A stretch of 64,000 bases of DNA. Source: Undibacterium umbellatum. Lineage in GTDB: Bacteria > Pseudomonadota > Gammaproteobacteria > Burkholderiales > Burkholderiaceae_D. Location: NCBI RefSeq assembly GCF_014284125.1, contig NZ_JACOFX010000002.1, positions 682,001 through 746,000 on the forward strand. Reading direction: 5' to 3'. The notes under the pieces are model-generated. The model was not told where the DNA came from. It saw only the letters and a list, made by a program, of their open reading frames with translations, and did no database searches. A program made the translations under genes and the position numbers. Of this stretch, positions 26,862-37,319 are shown one piece after another (position 1 is the stretch's first letter; every line of letters starts with the position of its first letter).

Positions 26862-27935
26862 ATGAGCGACAATAAATTACTCCCCCTGCGCATCAAGATT
26901 GATGCCATCGATGCACAAATCCTGGATTTGCTGAACCAGCGCGCCCGCGTGGCCGAAGAAGTAGGTCATGTCAAGGCAGAAACCAATGCCCCGGTGTTTC
27001 GCCCGGAACGCGAAGCACAAGTCTTGCGCGGCGTGGCGGAGCGCAATCCGGGTCCGTTGCTCAGTGACGATATACAACTGATCTTCCGCGAAATCATGTC
27101 GGCTTGCCGTGCACTGGAGCGCCGCGTGGTGGTGGCTTTCCTTGGCCCTGTCGGCACCTTCAGTGAGCAGGCCGTCTACAAGCAATTTGGTCATGCTATC
27201 CAGCCTTTGCCTTGCGTATCCATTGATGAAGTTTTTCGTGCTACAGAAGCTGGTACGGCAGATTTTGGTGTCGTGCCTATCGAGAATTCATCAGAAGGCG
27301 CGATCAACCGCACGCTCGACCTGCTCTTGCAAACCAGCCTCGCCATCAGTGGTGAGCTGGCGATAGCTGTGCAGCATAGCCTGATGAGCAGGTCTGGCAA
27401 TATGGAGGGCATCAGCCGCATCTGCGCCCACTCACAAGCTCTGGCGCAATGCCAGGCCTGGCTGAATCAGCATTATCCACATGTGGAAAGACATGCAGTG
27501 GCATCGAATGCAGAGGCAGCACGCATGGCCAGTGGTGACTATACGGTGGCGGCGATTGCCAGTGAAATTGCCGGTCATCAGTACAACCTGGGCATAGTCT
27601 CTGCACATATCCAGGACGACCCGCATAACCGTACCCGTTTTGCGGTCATTGGCCGTCTGCGTACCACGCCTAGCGGCAAAGACCAGACTTCCATCGTGCT
27701 GGCGACGCCCAACAAGGCGGGCGCTGTCTACAACCTGCTGGCCCCACTGGAAAAGCATGGCGTATCGATGACGCGTTTTGAGTCACGCCCAGCACGCACC
27801 GGCAATTGGGAATATTATTTCTATGTCGATGTGGAAGGCCATGTGATGGACGCCAAGGTAGAAGCTGCCATGTCCGAGTTGAATGACAAGGCAGCCTTCT
27901 TCAAGGTGCTGGGCTCTTACCCTTGTACAGTGTGA
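26862..27935 (+). CDS. pheA: Bifunctional chorismate mutase / prephenate dehydratase
   Basis: 357 residues from ATG 26862 (TTAGGT upstream); the frame is open from 26799 but that part lacks character. Residues 1-90 are an AroQ-type chorismate mutase (LRIKIDAIDAQILDLLNQRA), about 90-265 the prephenate dehydratase (FLGPVGTFSEQAV, VPIENSSEGAI) and the C-terminal ACT domain has the ESRP motif that binds phenylalanine for feedback inhibition. It converts chorismate to phenylpyruvate, committing carbon to phenylalanine. tyrA follows after seven bases. Confidence 0.97.
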   Translation: MSDNKLLPLRIKIDAIDAQILDLLNQRARVAEEVGHVKAETNAPVFRPEREAQVLRGVAERNPGPLLSDDIQLIFREIMSACRALERRVVVAFLGPVGTFSEQAVYKQFGHAIQPLPCVSIDEVFRATEAGTADFGVVPIENSSEGAINRTLDLLLQTSLAISGELAIAVQHSLMSRSGNMEGISRICAHSQALAQCQAWLNQHYPHVERHAVASNAEAARMASGDYTVAAIASEIAGHQYNLGIVSAHIQDDPHNRTRFAVIGRLRTTPSGKDQTSIVLATPNKAGAVYNLLAPLEKHGVSMTRFESRPARTGNWEYYFYVDVEGHVMDAKVEAAMSELNDKAAFFKVLGSYPCTV

Positions 27936-27942
27936 GTGCCTG

Positions 27943-28851
27943 ATGCAAAAAGCTTTTCAACGTATAGCGATTTTTGGCGTAGGTTTGATTGGTGGCTCGT
28001 TTGCCCTGGCTTTAAAAAAGGCTGGTGCAGTTGAGCAGATAGTCGGAGTAGGGCGCAGTCAAGCTTCGCTGGAAAAAGCGCAGCAACTGGGTATCATCGA
28101 TGAAATAGCCTTGAATGCCGAGCAGGCATTACGCAACTGTGATCTGGTGCTGATTGCCGCGCCCGTCGCACAAACCGGCGCGATATTGAAGGCGATTTAT
28201 CCGCATCTGCAAGCTGGTACGATAGTCACGGATGCGGGCAGTACCAAGGCCGATGTGGTGGCAGCAGCACGCGCCAGCCTCGGTGAAAAGATTGCGCAAT
28301 TTTTACCGGCGCATCCGATAGCCGGACGTGAGCTAAATGGGCCTGAGGCAGCACTGGTGGATTTGTATGTTGGCAAAAAAGCGGTCATCACCCGCCTGCC
28401 AGAAAATACTGATGCTGATGTGGCCAGGGTGGCCTGGGCCTGGCAGCAATGCGGTGCCATCATTCATCATCTGGAGCCTGCGGCACATGACGGCGTATTT
28501 GCCGCAGTCAGCCATTTGCCGCATTTGCTGGCTTATGCCCTGGTCGATGATATTGCCCGCAAGCCGCATGCGGATACCTTGTTCCAATATGCAGCAAGTG
28601 GCTTCCGCGACTTTACCCGCATTGCCGGTTCATCACCAGAAATGTGGCGCGACATCAGCCTGGCGAACCGTATCGCGATGTTGCAGGAGCTGGATTCTTA
28701 CACCGCCCGCCTGTCCATTTTGCGCCAGCATTTGGTGGATGCCAACAGTGACGGCATAGAAGGTATTTACGCAAATGCCCAGCGCGCGCGCCATAACTGG
28801 ATTAGCGCCATTGAGGCAGCCGAGAAACAGCAGCGTGAAGGTGGGGATTGA
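27943..28851 (+). CDS. tyrA: Prephenate dehydrogenase
   Basis: 302 residues from ATG 27943. The dinucleotide fold begins IAIFGVGLIGGSFALALKKA (about 8-27), with DAGSTKADV (about 96) and the catalytic histidine in FLPAHPIAGRE (about 122-132). The C-terminal helical dimerisation region contains SHLPHLLAYALV. It oxidises prephenate to 4-hydroxyphenylpyruvate, the tyrosine branch beside the phenylalanine branch made by pheA upstream. No ACT domain is present, so regulation must be through the catalytic domain or transcription. aroA follows after a short spacer. Confidence 0.95.
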   Translation: MQKAFQRIAIFGVGLIGGSFALALKKAGAVEQIVGVGRSQASLEKAQQLGIIDEIALNAEQALRNCDLVLIAAPVAQTGAILKAIYPHLQAGTIVTDAGSTKADVVAAARASLGEKIAQFLPAHPIAGRELNGPEAALVDLYVGKKAVITRLPENTDADVARVAWAWQQCGAIIHHLEPAAHDGVFAAVSHLPHLLAYALVDDIARKPHADTLFQYAASGFRDFTRIAGSSPEMWRDISLANRIAMLQELDSYTARLSILRQHLVDANSDGIEGIYANAQRARHNWISAIEAAEKQQREGGD

Positions 28852-28905
28852 TAACGCTTATGCGTTTCTCTCGTCTTCAAACTCAGATCAGAATTGAATA
28901 AGACC

Positions 28906-30243
28906 ATGACACAAGCAAGCAAACATTATCCGCATTACCTCGATCTGCAACCTGTCATGCAGGTGCAGGGCACTGTCAAATTACCGGGTTCAAAAAGCAT
29001 TTCCAATCGTACACTTTTGCTGGGAGCGCTGGCGGAAGGTAAGACCCAGATCATGGATTTGCTGGCATCCGATGACACCCTGGTCATGCTGAACGCTTTG
29101 ACGCAATTAGGCGTGCACTGGGAGCAGGATGGTGATAGCCAGAATTACACGGTAGATGGCGTCAAAGGCCATTTCCCCAAACACCAGGCTGATCTGTTCA
29201 TGGGTAACGCCGGTACTGCGATACGCCCATTGGTTGGTGCATTGGCCGTGTTGGGTGGGGACTACACCATCCACGGCGTGCACCGCATGCATGAACGTCC
29301 TATCGGTGACCTGGTTGATGCACTCAACGAAGCAGGTGCGCAAATTGAATATACCGGCAACCCTGGCTACCCTCCTTTGCATATACGCCGTGGCCATATC
29401 CATGCCCAGCGTTTGCAAGTCAAAGGCAATGTTTCCAGCCAGTTTCTGACGGCCTTGCTGATGGCCGCGCCATTGATGGCACGTGAGCATGATGTAACAA
29501 TAGAAGTGATAGGCGAGCTGATATCCAAGCCCTATATAGAAATCACCCTGAACCTCATGCAAAAATTTGGCGTGACGGTAGCGCGTGATGGCTGGCAGGC
29601 ATTTACAGTCACAAAAGGCCAGCATTATGTGTCGCCTGGTGTTATCCATGTCGAAGGCGATGCTTCTTCTGCTTCTTATTTCCTGGCGGCAGGTGCCATT
29701 GCTGGCGGGCCTATCCGGGTTGAAGGTGTAGGCAAGGCTAGCATCCAAGGCGATGTACGCTTTGCAGAAGCGCTGGAAAAGATGGGGGCAACGATTACCC
29801 GTGGCGATAACTGGATAGAAGCCAGCTCGAACGGTGTCTTGCAAGCCATAGACATGGACTTCAACCATATTCCCGATGCTGCCATGACGATTGCGGTAGC
29901 TGCCCTGTATGCCAATGGCACCACTACGCTGCGCAATATTGCCAGCTGGCGCGTCAAGGAAACCGATCGCTTGTCTGCCATGGCGACAGAATTGCGCAAA
30001 CTGGGTGCGATAGTGGAAGAGGGTGCCGACTATATGACGGTGACGCCGCCTGAGCATATATTGCCAGCTACCATCGATACCTATGATGATCACCGGATGG
30101 CTATGTGTTTCTCTTTGGCCAGTCTCGATGGACGTGCCCGCAGAGGTGCTACTATGCGCATCAACGATCCAAAATGCGTGGCCAAGACTTTTCCTGATTA
30201 TTTTGAAGTCTTTGCCAAGATTAATCACAAAGATTTGTTTTAA
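28906..30243 (+). CDS. aroA: 3-phosphoshikimate 1-carboxyvinyltransferase (EPSP synthase)
   Basis: 445 residues from ATG 28906; a TTG at 28894 in frame is less likely. The motifs [20 protein letters not shown] (about 25-44) and [10 protein letters not shown] (about 98-107) identify a class I EPSP synthase, the group normally sensitive to glyphosate, with the key glycine and proline of that loop unaltered. DDHRMAM occurs near the C-terminus. It joins shikimate 3-phosphate and phosphoenolpyruvate in the pathway to chorismate that feeds pheA and tyrA upstream. cmk follows after 18 bases. Confidence 0.97.
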   Translation: MTQASKHYPHYLDLQPVMQVQGTVKLPGSKSISNRTLLLGALAEGKTQIMDLLASDDTLVMLNALTQLGVHWEQDGDSQNYTVDGVKGHFPKHQADLFMGNAGTAIRPLVGALAVLGGDYTIHGVHRMHERPIGDLVDALNEAGAQIEYTGNPGYPPLHIRRGHIHAQRLQVKGNVSSQFLTALLMAAPLMAREHDVTIEVIGELISKPYIEITLNLMQKFGVTVARDGWQAFTVTKGQHYVSPGVIHVEGDASSASYFLAAGAIAGGPIRVEGVGKASIQGDVRFAEALEKMGATITRGDNWIEASSNGVLQAIDMDFNHIPDAAMTIAVAALYANGTTTLRNIASWRVKETDRLSAMATELRKLGAIVEEGADYMTVTPPEHILPATIDTYDDHRMAMCFSLASLDGRARRGATMRINDPKCVAKTFPDYFEVFAKINHKDLF

Positions 30244-30261
30244 AGGTTTTTATTGTTATCT

Positions 30262-30939
30262 ATGACCGCACGTAGTCCTGTTATCACCATAGACGGCCCT
30301 ACCGCATCCGGCAAGGGCACGGTGGCACACAGGGTAGCCAAGCATCTGGGTTTTCATTACCTGGATTCTGGAGCCTTGTACCGCCTCACTGCCCTAATGG
30401 CTACCCGCCATGGCATCGCACTGGAAGATGAAGCTGCCATTGCTACGATGGCAAGAACCCTGCCTTGTCGTTTTGTTCACGGACATGTTTTTCTTGAAGA
30501 AGCTGATGTTACCGACGCTGTGCGGGCAGAAGAAGTTGGCGTGGCTGCCTCGCGCATTGCTGTTTTGCCAGCAGTGCGTCAGGCGCTGGTCGATTTGCAG
30601 GTAGCTTTTCGCTATACGCCCGGTCTGGTGGCTGACGGGCGTGATATGGGAACTGTCATCTTCCCAGATGCCAGCTTAAAAGTTTTCTTGACAGCAAGTG
30701 CTGAGGCGCGCGCAAGCCGTCGATATAAGCAATTGATTGAAAAGGGAATTTCTGCTAATATGGAAAACTTGGTAAAAGATTTGATGGAACGTGATGCGAG
30801 AGATAGTGCTCGCACCACAGCGCCGCTCAAGCCTGCGCCAGACGCGATCATCCTGGATACCTCTGAATTAACTGCTGAAGAAGCGGTCAGTAAAGTCCTG
30901 GTCTGGTATGCGCAAACACAGACAAACAACGCCGTATAG
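30262..30939 (+). CDS. cmk: Cytidylate kinase
   Basis: 225 residues from ATG 30262. TTG 30253, three codons earlier, is better spaced from AAAGG and could be the true start. The P-loop is [16 protein letters not shown] (about 10-25), with [12 protein letters not shown] (about 129) and the lid arginines in [10 protein letters not shown]. It phosphorylates CMP and dCMP with ATP. The position between aroA and rpsA is the conserved order in proteobacteria. Confidence 0.96.
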   Translation: MTARSPVITIDGPTASGKGTVAHRVAKHLGFHYLDSGALYRLTALMATRHGIALEDEAAIATMARTLPCRFVHGHVFLEEADVTDAVRAEEVGVAASRIAVLPAVRQALVDLQVAFRYTPGLVADGRDMGTVIFPDASLKVFLTASAEARASRRYKQLIEKGISANMENLVKDLMERDARDSARTTAPLKPAPDAIILDTSELTAEEAVSKVLVWYAQTQTNNAV

Positions 30940-31078
30940 GTAGCTTAGGTAATAAGTAGCTGGTGAAGTCTGCATGTGTCGTTTCAAGTGCCTTTATTGA
31001 CGCAAGGTTAATAAGGGGATGTTCAACCTAACCCGGTAAACAGTGCCTTTGTGCTATTCCGGCTAACTTGTAAATACT

Positions 31079-32797
31079 ATGTCTACTGTTTTTATGTCCC
31101 AAGATTTCGCAACCGGTGCAGATAGCTTCGCAGCTTTGTTCGAAGAATCCCTGTCACGTCAGGATATGCGTTCCGGTGAAGTGATTTCTGCTGAAGTCGT
31201 CCGTATCGACCACAACTTCGTGATCGTTAACGCTGGCTTGAAGTCTGAAGCCTTTATCCCTGTTGAAGAATTCAAAAACGACCAGGGCGACCTGGAAGTT
31301 AATATCGGCGATTTCGTTTCCGTAGCGATTGATTCGCTGGAAAACGGTTTCGGCGACACAATTTTGTCCCGTGACAAAGCTAAACGTCTGGCCTCCTGGC
31401 TCGCGCTGGAAAAAGCGCTGGAGTCTGGCGAGATTGTTACTGGTACAGTAAATGGCAAAGTCAAAGGTGGTCTGACTGTTCTGACGAACGGCATCCGCGC
31501 TTTCTTGCCAGGTTCTTTGGTTGATACACGCCCAGTTAAGGATACAACTCCTTACGAAGGCAAAACCATGGAATTCAAAGTTATCAAGCTCGACCGCAAA
31601 CGTAACAACGTTGTGCTGTCCCGCCGCGCTGTTGTTGAAGCGTCCATGGGCGAAGAGCGTCAAAAACTGATGGAAACCCTGAAAGAAGGCACAGTGGTTA
31701 CTGGTATTGTTAAAAATATCACTGACTACGGCGCGTTCGTTGATCTGGGCGGCATCGATGGCTTGTTGCACATCACTGATCTGGCATGGCGTCGTGTACG
31801 TCACCCTTCCGAGGTGTTGACAGTTGGTCAGGAAATCACTGCAAAAGTATTGAAATTCGACCAAGAGAAAAACCGTGTTTCCCTGGGCGTAAAACAATTG
31901 GGCGACGACCCATGGACAGGTTTGTCCCGTCGTTACCCAGCGAACACACGTCTGTTCGGTAAAGTAACGAATCTGACCGACTACGGCGCGTTTGTTGAAG
32001 TCGAGCAAGGTATCGAAGGTCTGGTTCACGTTTCCGAAATGGACTGGACTAACAAAAACGTTGCACCAAACAAAGTTGTTCAATTGGGCGACGAAGTTGA
32101 AGTCATGGTTCTGGAAATCGACGAAGAGCGTCGTCGTATCAGCCTGGGCATGAAACAGTGCAAAGCCAATCCTTGGGATGATTTCGCGATCAACCACAAG
32201 AAAGGTGACAAAGTTCGCGGCGCGATCAAGTCCATCACTGACTTCGGCGTATTTATCGGTTTGTCTGGCAACATCGACGGTCTGGTACATTTGTCTGATC
32301 TGTCCTGGAACGAAACAGGCGAAGAAGCAGTACGTCGCTTCAAGAAAGGTGACGAACTGGAAGCGATCGTTCTGGCTATCGATGTTGAGCGTGAGCGTGT
32401 TTCCCTGGGCGTTAAACAGCTGGAAGGCGACCCATTCAACAACTACTGCGCAATGAATGACAAAGGTGCAGTTGTCGTTGGTACAGTTAAATCTGTTGAA
32501 GCCAAAGGCGCAGTTATCCAGTTGGCAGACGACGTTGAAGGCTACCTGCGTGCATCCGAAATCTCCCGCGACCGCGTGGAAGATGCTGGTACACACCTGA
32601 AAGTCGGCGACAGCGTTGAAGCCCTGGTATTGAACATCGATCGCAAAGCTCGTGGCATCCAATTGTCTATCAAAGCTAAAGATAGCGTTGAAACACAAGA
32701 AGCAATGCAAAAAATGTCCGTTACTGATTCCAACGCAGCATCCGGCACAACCAGCCTGGGCGCTTTGTTGAAAGCCAAGCTCGACAATAAAAACTAA
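31079..32797 (+). CDS. rpsA: 30S ribosomal protein S1
   Basis: 572 residues, slightly longer than the E. coli protein. Six S1 RNA-binding repeats are visible, the last four with clear [12 protein letters not shown] / [12 protein letters not shown] / [12 protein letters not shown] signatures and the [17 protein letters not shown] and ERERVSLG endings. The first two repeats are divergent and bind the ribosome in relatives; the rest bind mRNA. The gene uses a distinctive codon set (GTT, GCA, AAA rich), as expected for a highly expressed gene. It follows cmk and precedes ihfB. Confidence 0.98.
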   Translation: MSTVFMSQDFATGADSFAALFEESLSRQDMRSGEVISAEVVRIDHNFVIVNAGLKSEAFIPVEEFKNDQGDLEVNIGDFVSVAIDSLENGFGDTILSRDKAKRLASWLALEKALESGEIVTGTVNGKVKGGLTVLTNGIRAFLPGSLVDTRPVKDTTPYEGKTMEFKVIKLDRKRNNVVLSRRAVVEASMGEERQKLMETLKEGTVVTGIVKNITDYGAFVDLGGIDGLLHITDLAWRRVRHPSEVLTVGQEITAKVLKFDQEKNRVSLGVKQLGDDPWTGLSRRYPANTRLFGKVTNLTDYGAFVEVEQGIEGLVHVSEMDWTNKNVAPNKVVQLGDEVEVMVLEIDEERRRISLGMKQCKANPWDDFAINHKKGDKVRGAIKSITDFGVFIGLSGNIDGLVHLSDLSWNETGEEAVRRFKKGDELEAIVLAIDVERERVSLGVKQLEGDPFNNYCAMNDKGAVVVGTVKSVEAKGAVIQLADDVEGYLRASEISRDRVEDAGTHLKVGDSVEALVLNIDRKARGIQLSIKAKDSVETQEAMQKMSVTDSNAASGTTSLGALLKAKLDNKN

Positions 32798-32821
32798 GCT
32801 TACGTCATAAGATTTATTACT

Positions 32822-33127
32822 ATGACTAAGTCGGAGCTGATAGCTCGTCTGGCAGAGCGATATCCGCAACTGGTAGCTAAAGATGTGGATATTGCTGTTA
32901 AAACTATACTGGATGCAATGTCGGATGCCCTGGCAACAGGGCAACGCATAGAAATCCGTGGGTTTGGCAGCTTCGCACTGAACAGTCGTCCACCACGGAT
33001 AGGTCGTAATCCTAAGTCCGGTGACAAGGTGATGGTCCCTGAAAAACGGGTGCCGCACTTCAAGCCAGGTAAGGAATTGCGCGAACGTGTTGATGCCATG
33101 GTGGGGCAACCGATACACGATGACTAA
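32822..33127 (+). CDS. ihfB: Integration host factor subunit beta
   Basis: 101 residues of the HU/IHF fold. [17 protein letters not shown] starts the dimerisation helices, and the DNA-binding arm holds [15 protein letters not shown] (about 58-72) with the intercalating proline, followed by [14 protein letters not shown]. The beta subunit pairs with IhfA, encoded elsewhere, to bend DNA by about 160 degrees at specific sites. A strong terminator follows at 33185. Confidence 0.96.
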   Translation: MTKSELIARLAERYPQLVAKDVDIAVKTILDAMSDALATGQRIEIRGFGSFALNSRPPRIGRNPKSGDKVMVPEKRVPHFKPGKELRERVDAMVGQPIHDD

Positions 33128-33184
33128 GTCAGGCTGACTGGTTGTTGAGCTCGGAATTTTGAGCTAATTAGATGACGCAAAGAT

Positions 33185-33223
33185 AAAAACGGCATATCGG
33201 TTTTCCGATATGCCGTTTTTTTT
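33185..33223 (+). terminator. Strong terminator after ihfB
   Basis: AAAAACGGCATATCGG and CCGATATGCCGTTTTT form a perfect 16-pair stem with a TTTT loop and an added T run. It closes the rpsA-ihfB transcript before the lapA-lapB genes. Confidence 0.92.
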
Positions 33224-33293
33224 CAGTACAATGCTCTTTTCGGGATTAATTGCTTAATTGACGATTTTTCCGCTTATCCTCAAGGAAGCATAC

Positions 33294-33608
33294 ATGAAAT
33301 ATATTTCAAGATTGTTCGCCATTGTCCTGTTTATCCTGTTCTTTGGCTTTGCCTTGAAAAACGACCAGATAGTGACGCTGCAATATTTCTTTGGCTATCA
33401 ACAGTCTGCGCCGCTGGTCATCATGCTGCTGGCTTTTTTTGCTGGCGGTGCTACGCTGGGCGCGCTGGCCATGGTGCCTATGGTGTTTCGCCACAGACGC
33501 GACCTGCACAAGCATAAAAAGACCCTGGCAGAAATTGAAAAAGAACGTGAAGCAGTGCAAAGGGCAAGCACACAAGCCCCGCAGCCTGATAGCATTCGCA
33601 ATACCTGA
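33294..33608 (+). CDS. lapA: LapA-domain (DUF1049) inner membrane protein
   Basis: 104 residues from ATG 33294, preceded by AAGGAAG. Two membrane helices (about 5-22 and 39-62) are separated by a short loop, then a basic coiled tail (HRRDLHKHKKTLAEIEKERE). This is the LapA/YciS layout. LapA works with LapB in the inner membrane to adjust lipopolysaccharide synthesis through LpxC turnover in E. coli. lapB follows after 23 bases. Confidence 0.9.
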   Translation: MKYISRLFAIVLFILFFGFALKNDQIVTLQYFFGYQQSAPLVIMLLAFFAGGATLGALAMVPMVFRHRRDLHKHKKTLAEIEKEREAVQRASTQAPQPDSIRNT

Positions 33609-33631
33609 AAACACAATAAGAAAAAACGCAC

Positions 33632-34807
33632 ATGGAATTTGAAATCTGGTGGTTACTTGGTATCCCCTTATTCTTCACCCTTGGCTGGACTGCTGCCCGT
33701 ATCGATATACGTCAGTTGATCTCGGAATCCCGCAGCCTGCCGCGTGGCTATTTCAAGGGTTTGAATTTCCTGCTGAATGACGAGCCGGACAAGGCCATTG
33801 ATGCCTTCATCGACATCGTCAGGCTCGATCCTGAGGCAGTAGACTTGCATTTTGCCCTCGGTAACCTGTTCCGCCGCCGTGGCGAGACTGAACGCGCTAT
33901 CCGCGTCCATCAAAACCTGCTGGCCAGGCCAGACTTGCCTACTGAGCAAAAAACCCAGGCCATGTATGAGCTGGGCCAGGATTACCTGAAAGCCGGTTTG
34001 CTCGACCGTGCCGAAGAAACCTATAACCTGCTCGTCAATAGCCCGTTTGAAGCTCAGGCTCGACGCGCCTTGCTGGAAATCTACCAGCGTGAGAAAGAAT
34101 GGGCGCGCGCCATAGAAGCAGCGAATGCCTTGCAGGAATGCGGTGCTGGTGGCCGCCAAAAGGAAATTGCCCAGTTCTACTGTGAAATTGCCCAGGATGA
34201 ACTGGTGCATACCAATACCGATGCTGCACTGGCCAATCTGGAAAAAGCACTGGCAGCAGACCGTAATAATGTACGCGCCATCATTCTCATGGGGGATGTG
34301 TATATGGCCAATGGTGACGCTGAAATAGCCTTGTCCACCTGGCGCAGGGTAGAGCAGCAAAGCGTGCCGCATGTGGCGCTGGTGGCTCAGCGCCTTATGG
34401 ACGCTTACCGCAAGCTCGATAAGGCGCAAGAAGGCTTGAATTTGCTGAAGAATTATCTGGCTGACGCGCCATCGATCGACTTGCTGGAAGTGGCTTTCAA
34501 GGCCACGCTGGAGCTGGAAGGTATAGAAGCCGTCAACAGCCTGGTCAGTGAAGAATTACGCAGGACGCCGACGCTGCTGGGCCTGGATAAATTGCTGGAT
34601 GGCCGCATCATGGTTGTGCCACCTGAAGTCAGGCCAGAATTGGCCATCATCAAGAATCTGGTCCACGGTTACGCACAAAAGCTGGCTCGCTATCAGTGCT
34701 CGCATTGCGGGTTCAAGGCTAGGCAATTTTACTGGCATTGCCCGGGTTGTAGTAAATGGGAAACTTACCCACCGCGCCGTACTGAAGAACTCAATGTAAT
34801 GAATTAA
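33632..34807 (+). CDS. lapB: Lipopolysaccharide assembly protein B
   Basis: 391 residues. An N-terminal membrane helix (LLGIPLFFTLGWTAARID) is followed by a conserved ISESRSLPRGYFKGLNFLLN-type block and a series of TPR repeats (about 40-310). The C-terminal rubredoxin-like metal site has CSHCG (about 358) and CPGC (about 374). LapB links FtsH proteolysis of LpxC to lipopolysaccharide demand in relatives. It follows lapA and is followed by LPS and capsule sugar genes. Confidence 0.95.
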   Translation: MEFEIWWLLGIPLFFTLGWTAARIDIRQLISESRSLPRGYFKGLNFLLNDEPDKAIDAFIDIVRLDPEAVDLHFALGNLFRRRGETERAIRVHQNLLARPDLPTEQKTQAMYELGQDYLKAGLLDRAEETYNLLVNSPFEAQARRALLEIYQREKEWARAIEAANALQECGAGGRQKEIAQFYCEIAQDELVHTNTDAALANLEKALAADRNNVRAIILMGDVYMANGDAEIALSTWRRVEQQSVPHVALVAQRLMDAYRKLDKAQEGLNLLKNYLADAPSIDLLEVAFKATLELEGIEAVNSLVSEELRRTPTLLGLDKLLDGRIMVVPPEVRPELAIIKNLVHGYAQKLARYQCSHCGFKARQFYWHCPGCSKWETYPPRRTEELNVMN

Positions 34808-34955
34808 TAGGCTCGGTCCAGATAAGGAAAGAGCATTCCCTGAATACTCATTGAGCTTTAAAGAATCTTGAATAAGGTCCGTGATCCGAAACTCTATGTT
34901 GATGACTAGATGTCTGGATGCACGGAATGACTTATTTTTATATGGTGATCAAAAA

Positions 34956-36329
34956 ATGAAAATCACAATTATTGGTACAGGTTATGTTGGTCTGGTCACA
35001 GGCGCCTGCCTGGCTGAATTGGGAAATGATGTGTTTTGCCTGGATGTTGACCAGCGCAAAATTGATATTCTCAATAACGGCGGCATCCCTATCCATGAGC
35101 CTGGCCTGGAAGAAATCGTCGCGCGCAACCGAGCTGCGGGCCGCATACAGTTTTCTACCGATATCGAAGCCAGCGTCAAGCACGGTGATGTGCAGTTCAT
35201 CGCTGTCGGCACACCGCCAGATGAAGATGGTTCTGCTGACTTGCAATATGTCGTTGCTGCGGCAAAAAACATCGGCAAGTACATGACCAATTTCAAGGTC
35301 GTCGTTGATAAATCTACCGTGCCTGTCGGCACGGCTGACCGCGTCAGTGCCGCCATTTCTGCGGAGCTAGGGGCACGTTCTGTGACGGCAGAATTTTCGG
35401 TGGTATCCAATCCAGAATTTTTGAAAGAAGGCGCGGCAGTAGAAGACTTCATGCGTCCTGACCGCATCGTCATCGGTTGCGACCAGACACCGCAGGGAGA
35501 GAAAGCCCGTAGCCAGATGAAGAAACTGTATGCGCCTTTCAATCGCAATCATGAACGCACTTACTGGATGGATGTGCGCTCGGCAGAGTTCACCAAATAT
35601 GCCGCGAACGCCATGCTGGCGACCCGCATCTCGTTCATGAACGAACTGGCGAATCTGGCTGACCATGTCGGTGCCGATATTGAAGCAGTACGTCACGGCA
35701 TCGGCTCTGATCCTCGCATAGGCCACAGTTTTTTGTATGCCGGTTGCGGCTATGGCGGCTCTTGCTTCCCCAAAGACGTGCAGGCGCTGGAACGCACAGC
35801 ACAGGACTATGGTCTGAATCTTCTGATACTGCAGGCGGTGGAAGCAGTCAATGCACGTCAAAAGCAGGTACTTGGCGACAAGATGCAGCAGCGCTTTGGT
35901 GAAAACCTCAGTGGCCGCCATTTCGCCATCTGGGGCCTGGCATTCAAACCGAATACCGATGATATGCGTGCGGCGTCTTCGCGTGTTTTGCTCGGTGAAT
36001 TGTTGCGCGCAGGTGCGACGGTGGCAGTTTATGACCCGGTCTCCATGCAGGAAGCCAAGCGCGTGCTGGAACTGGATTTCTATGATGCGCCAGAATTGCT
36101 GGCTTCCATACGATATGCCGCCAACCCCATGGATGCGCTGGTGGACGCTGACGCCTTGGCCATTGTTACTGAATGGAAGGCCTTTCGCAGCCCGGACTTT
36201 GACGAAGTCAAGGCACGACTGAAACAGCCTGTGGTGTTTGATGGCCGCAATCTGTTCGAGCCTACAGTCATGACCGAGCTGGGCATTGAATACCACGGCA
36301 TAGGCCGCTCTGTACTGACGAACAAATAA
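34956..36329 (+). CDS. ugd: UDP-glucose 6-dehydrogenase
   Basis: 457 residues from ATG 34956 ([20 protein letters not shown]). The frame is open further upstream to 34881 but that part is not conserved in character. The catalytic cysteine is in [16 protein letters not shown] (about 263-278), and the C-terminal UDP-binding domain contains [17 protein letters not shown]. It oxidises UDP-glucose twice with NAD to UDP-glucuronate for lipopolysaccharide or exopolysaccharide. Its stop codon overlaps the start of rfaE1 by one base (TAATG). Confidence 0.96.
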   Translation: MKITIIGTGYVGLVTGACLAELGNDVFCLDVDQRKIDILNNGGIPIHEPGLEEIVARNRAAGRIQFSTDIEASVKHGDVQFIAVGTPPDEDGSADLQYVVAAAKNIGKYMTNFKVVVDKSTVPVGTADRVSAAISAELGARSVTAEFSVVSNPEFLKEGAAVEDFMRPDRIVIGCDQTPQGEKARSQMKKLYAPFNRNHERTYWMDVRSAEFTKYAANAMLATRISFMNELANLADHVGADIEAVRHGIGSDPRIGHSFLYAGCGYGGSCFPKDVQALERTAQDYGLNLLILQAVEAVNARQKQVLGDKMQQRFGENLSGRHFAIWGLAFKPNTDDMRAASSRVLLGELLRAGATVAVYDPVSMQEAKRVLELDFYDAPELLASIRYAANPMDALVDADALAIVTEWKAFRSPDFDEVKARLKQPVVFDGRNLFEPTVMTELGIEYHGIGRSVLTNK

Positions 36330-37264
36330 TGCAAAATATGGATGCAAAGATGAAGCGTATTCTGGTCGCTGGCGATGTCATGCTGGACAGATACTGGTTT
36401 GGCGAAGTTAACCGCATATCACCCGAAGCCCCGGTGCCTATCGTGCGCGTGGAAAAAAGTGAAGAACGCCTCGGTGGTGCAGCCAATGTGGCACGCAATG
36501 CCGTCGCCCTGGGTGTGCAGGCTGCCTTGATGGGAGTCATTGGTGACGATGATGCTGGCAATAGCATGGAGCGCCTGCTGAAGACTTCAGGCATAGAAGC
36601 TTATCTCAGCCGTGATCAGCAAATTTCTACCATCATCAAGCTGCGCGTCATCGGCAGGCAACAGCAATTGTTGCGTATCGATTTTGAAGAACGTCCGACT
36701 GAGCATGTCCTGCGTGACAAACTCAATCGCTTCAATTCCTTGTTGACTGGCTATGATGTCGTGGTTTTATCCGACTATGCCAAGGGCAGCCTGGTGAATG
36801 TCAGCGCGATGATTGCTGCAGCAAAGGCCGCAGGCAAGATCGTGCTGGTCGACCCCAAAGGCAGTGACTTCAAACGCTATGCCGGTGCCAGCTTGCTGAC
36901 TCCGAACAAGTCGGAGCTGAAGCAAATCATTGGAGACTGGCCAAATGAAGAAGAACTGACAGCCAGGGCGCAGCAACTGCGCGCAGAGCTGCACATCGAC
37001 GCCTTGCTGCTGACCCGTTCTGAAGAAGGCATGACCTTATTCACAGCTGATGGTGTGACCCATGTGCCAGCAATGGCGCGTGAAGTATTTGATGTTTCTG
37101 GTGCCGGTGATACCGTCATCGCTACCATGGCTGTCATGCTGGCGCAAGGAAAGTCCATGCAAGAGGCGGTAGTGATTGCCAACCGTGCGGGCGGTATAGT
37201 CGTTGGCAAGCTGGGTACGGCGACTGTGACGCGAGAAGAACTCTTTCCTGAGTCTGCACATTAA
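36329..37264 (+). CDS. rfaE1: D-glycero-beta-D-manno-heptose-7-phosphate kinase (kinase domain only)
   Basis: 311 residues of the ribokinase (PfkB) family. Typical blocks are GDVMLDRYWFGEVNRISPEA (about 15-34), RLGGAANVARNA (about 47-58), VDPKGSDFKRYAGASLLTPN (about 173-192) and VSGAGDTVIATMA with the catalytic Asp (about 255). It corresponds to the N-terminal half of E. coli HldE. The nucleotidyltransferase half is absent and must be a separate gene, as is usual in betaproteobacteria. It makes heptose 1,7-bisphosphate for the inner core of LPS. The start overlaps the ugd stop. Confidence 0.93.
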   Translation: MQNMDAKMKRILVAGDVMLDRYWFGEVNRISPEAPVPIVRVEKSEERLGGAANVARNAVALGVQAALMGVIGDDDAGNSMERLLKTSGIEAYLSRDQQISTIIKLRVIGRQQQLLRIDFEERPTEHVLRDKLNRFNSLLTGYDVVVLSDYAKGSLVNVSAMIAAAKAAGKIVLVDPKGSDFKRYAGASLLTPNKSELKQIIGDWPNEEELTARAQQLRAELHIDALLLTRSEEGMTLFTADGVTHVPAMAREVFDVSGAGDTVIATMAVMLAQGKSMQEAVVIANRAGGIVVGKLGTATVTREELFPESAH

Positions 37265-37277
37265 ATTGATAACTGTA

Positions 37278-37300
37278 CTGGCTTGAAGTATTCAAGCCAG
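37278..37300. terminator. Hairpin between convergent rfaE1 and dioxygenase genes
   Basis: CTGGCTTGAA and TTCAAGCCAG form a perfect ten-pair stem with a three-base loop between two convergent genes. There is no long T tract, so termination may be partial, but the placement fits a bidirectional terminator. Confidence 0.65.
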
Positions 37301-37319
37301 CATTCTCAATACAGGTTTA

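Noticed and set aside
29107..30228. A 373-codon minus-strand frame inside aroA
   Set aside because: Fully antisense to a complete EPSP synthase gene and without recognisable motifs.
31154..33118. A 654-codon open frame on the minus strand across rpsA and ihfB
   Set aside because: Antisense to ribosomal protein S1; its Phe, Asn and Cys rich composition mirrors the biased S1 codons and is not protein-like.
35367..36347. A 326-codon minus-strand frame inside ugd
   Set aside because: Antisense to a conserved gene; no ribosome site and no family character.
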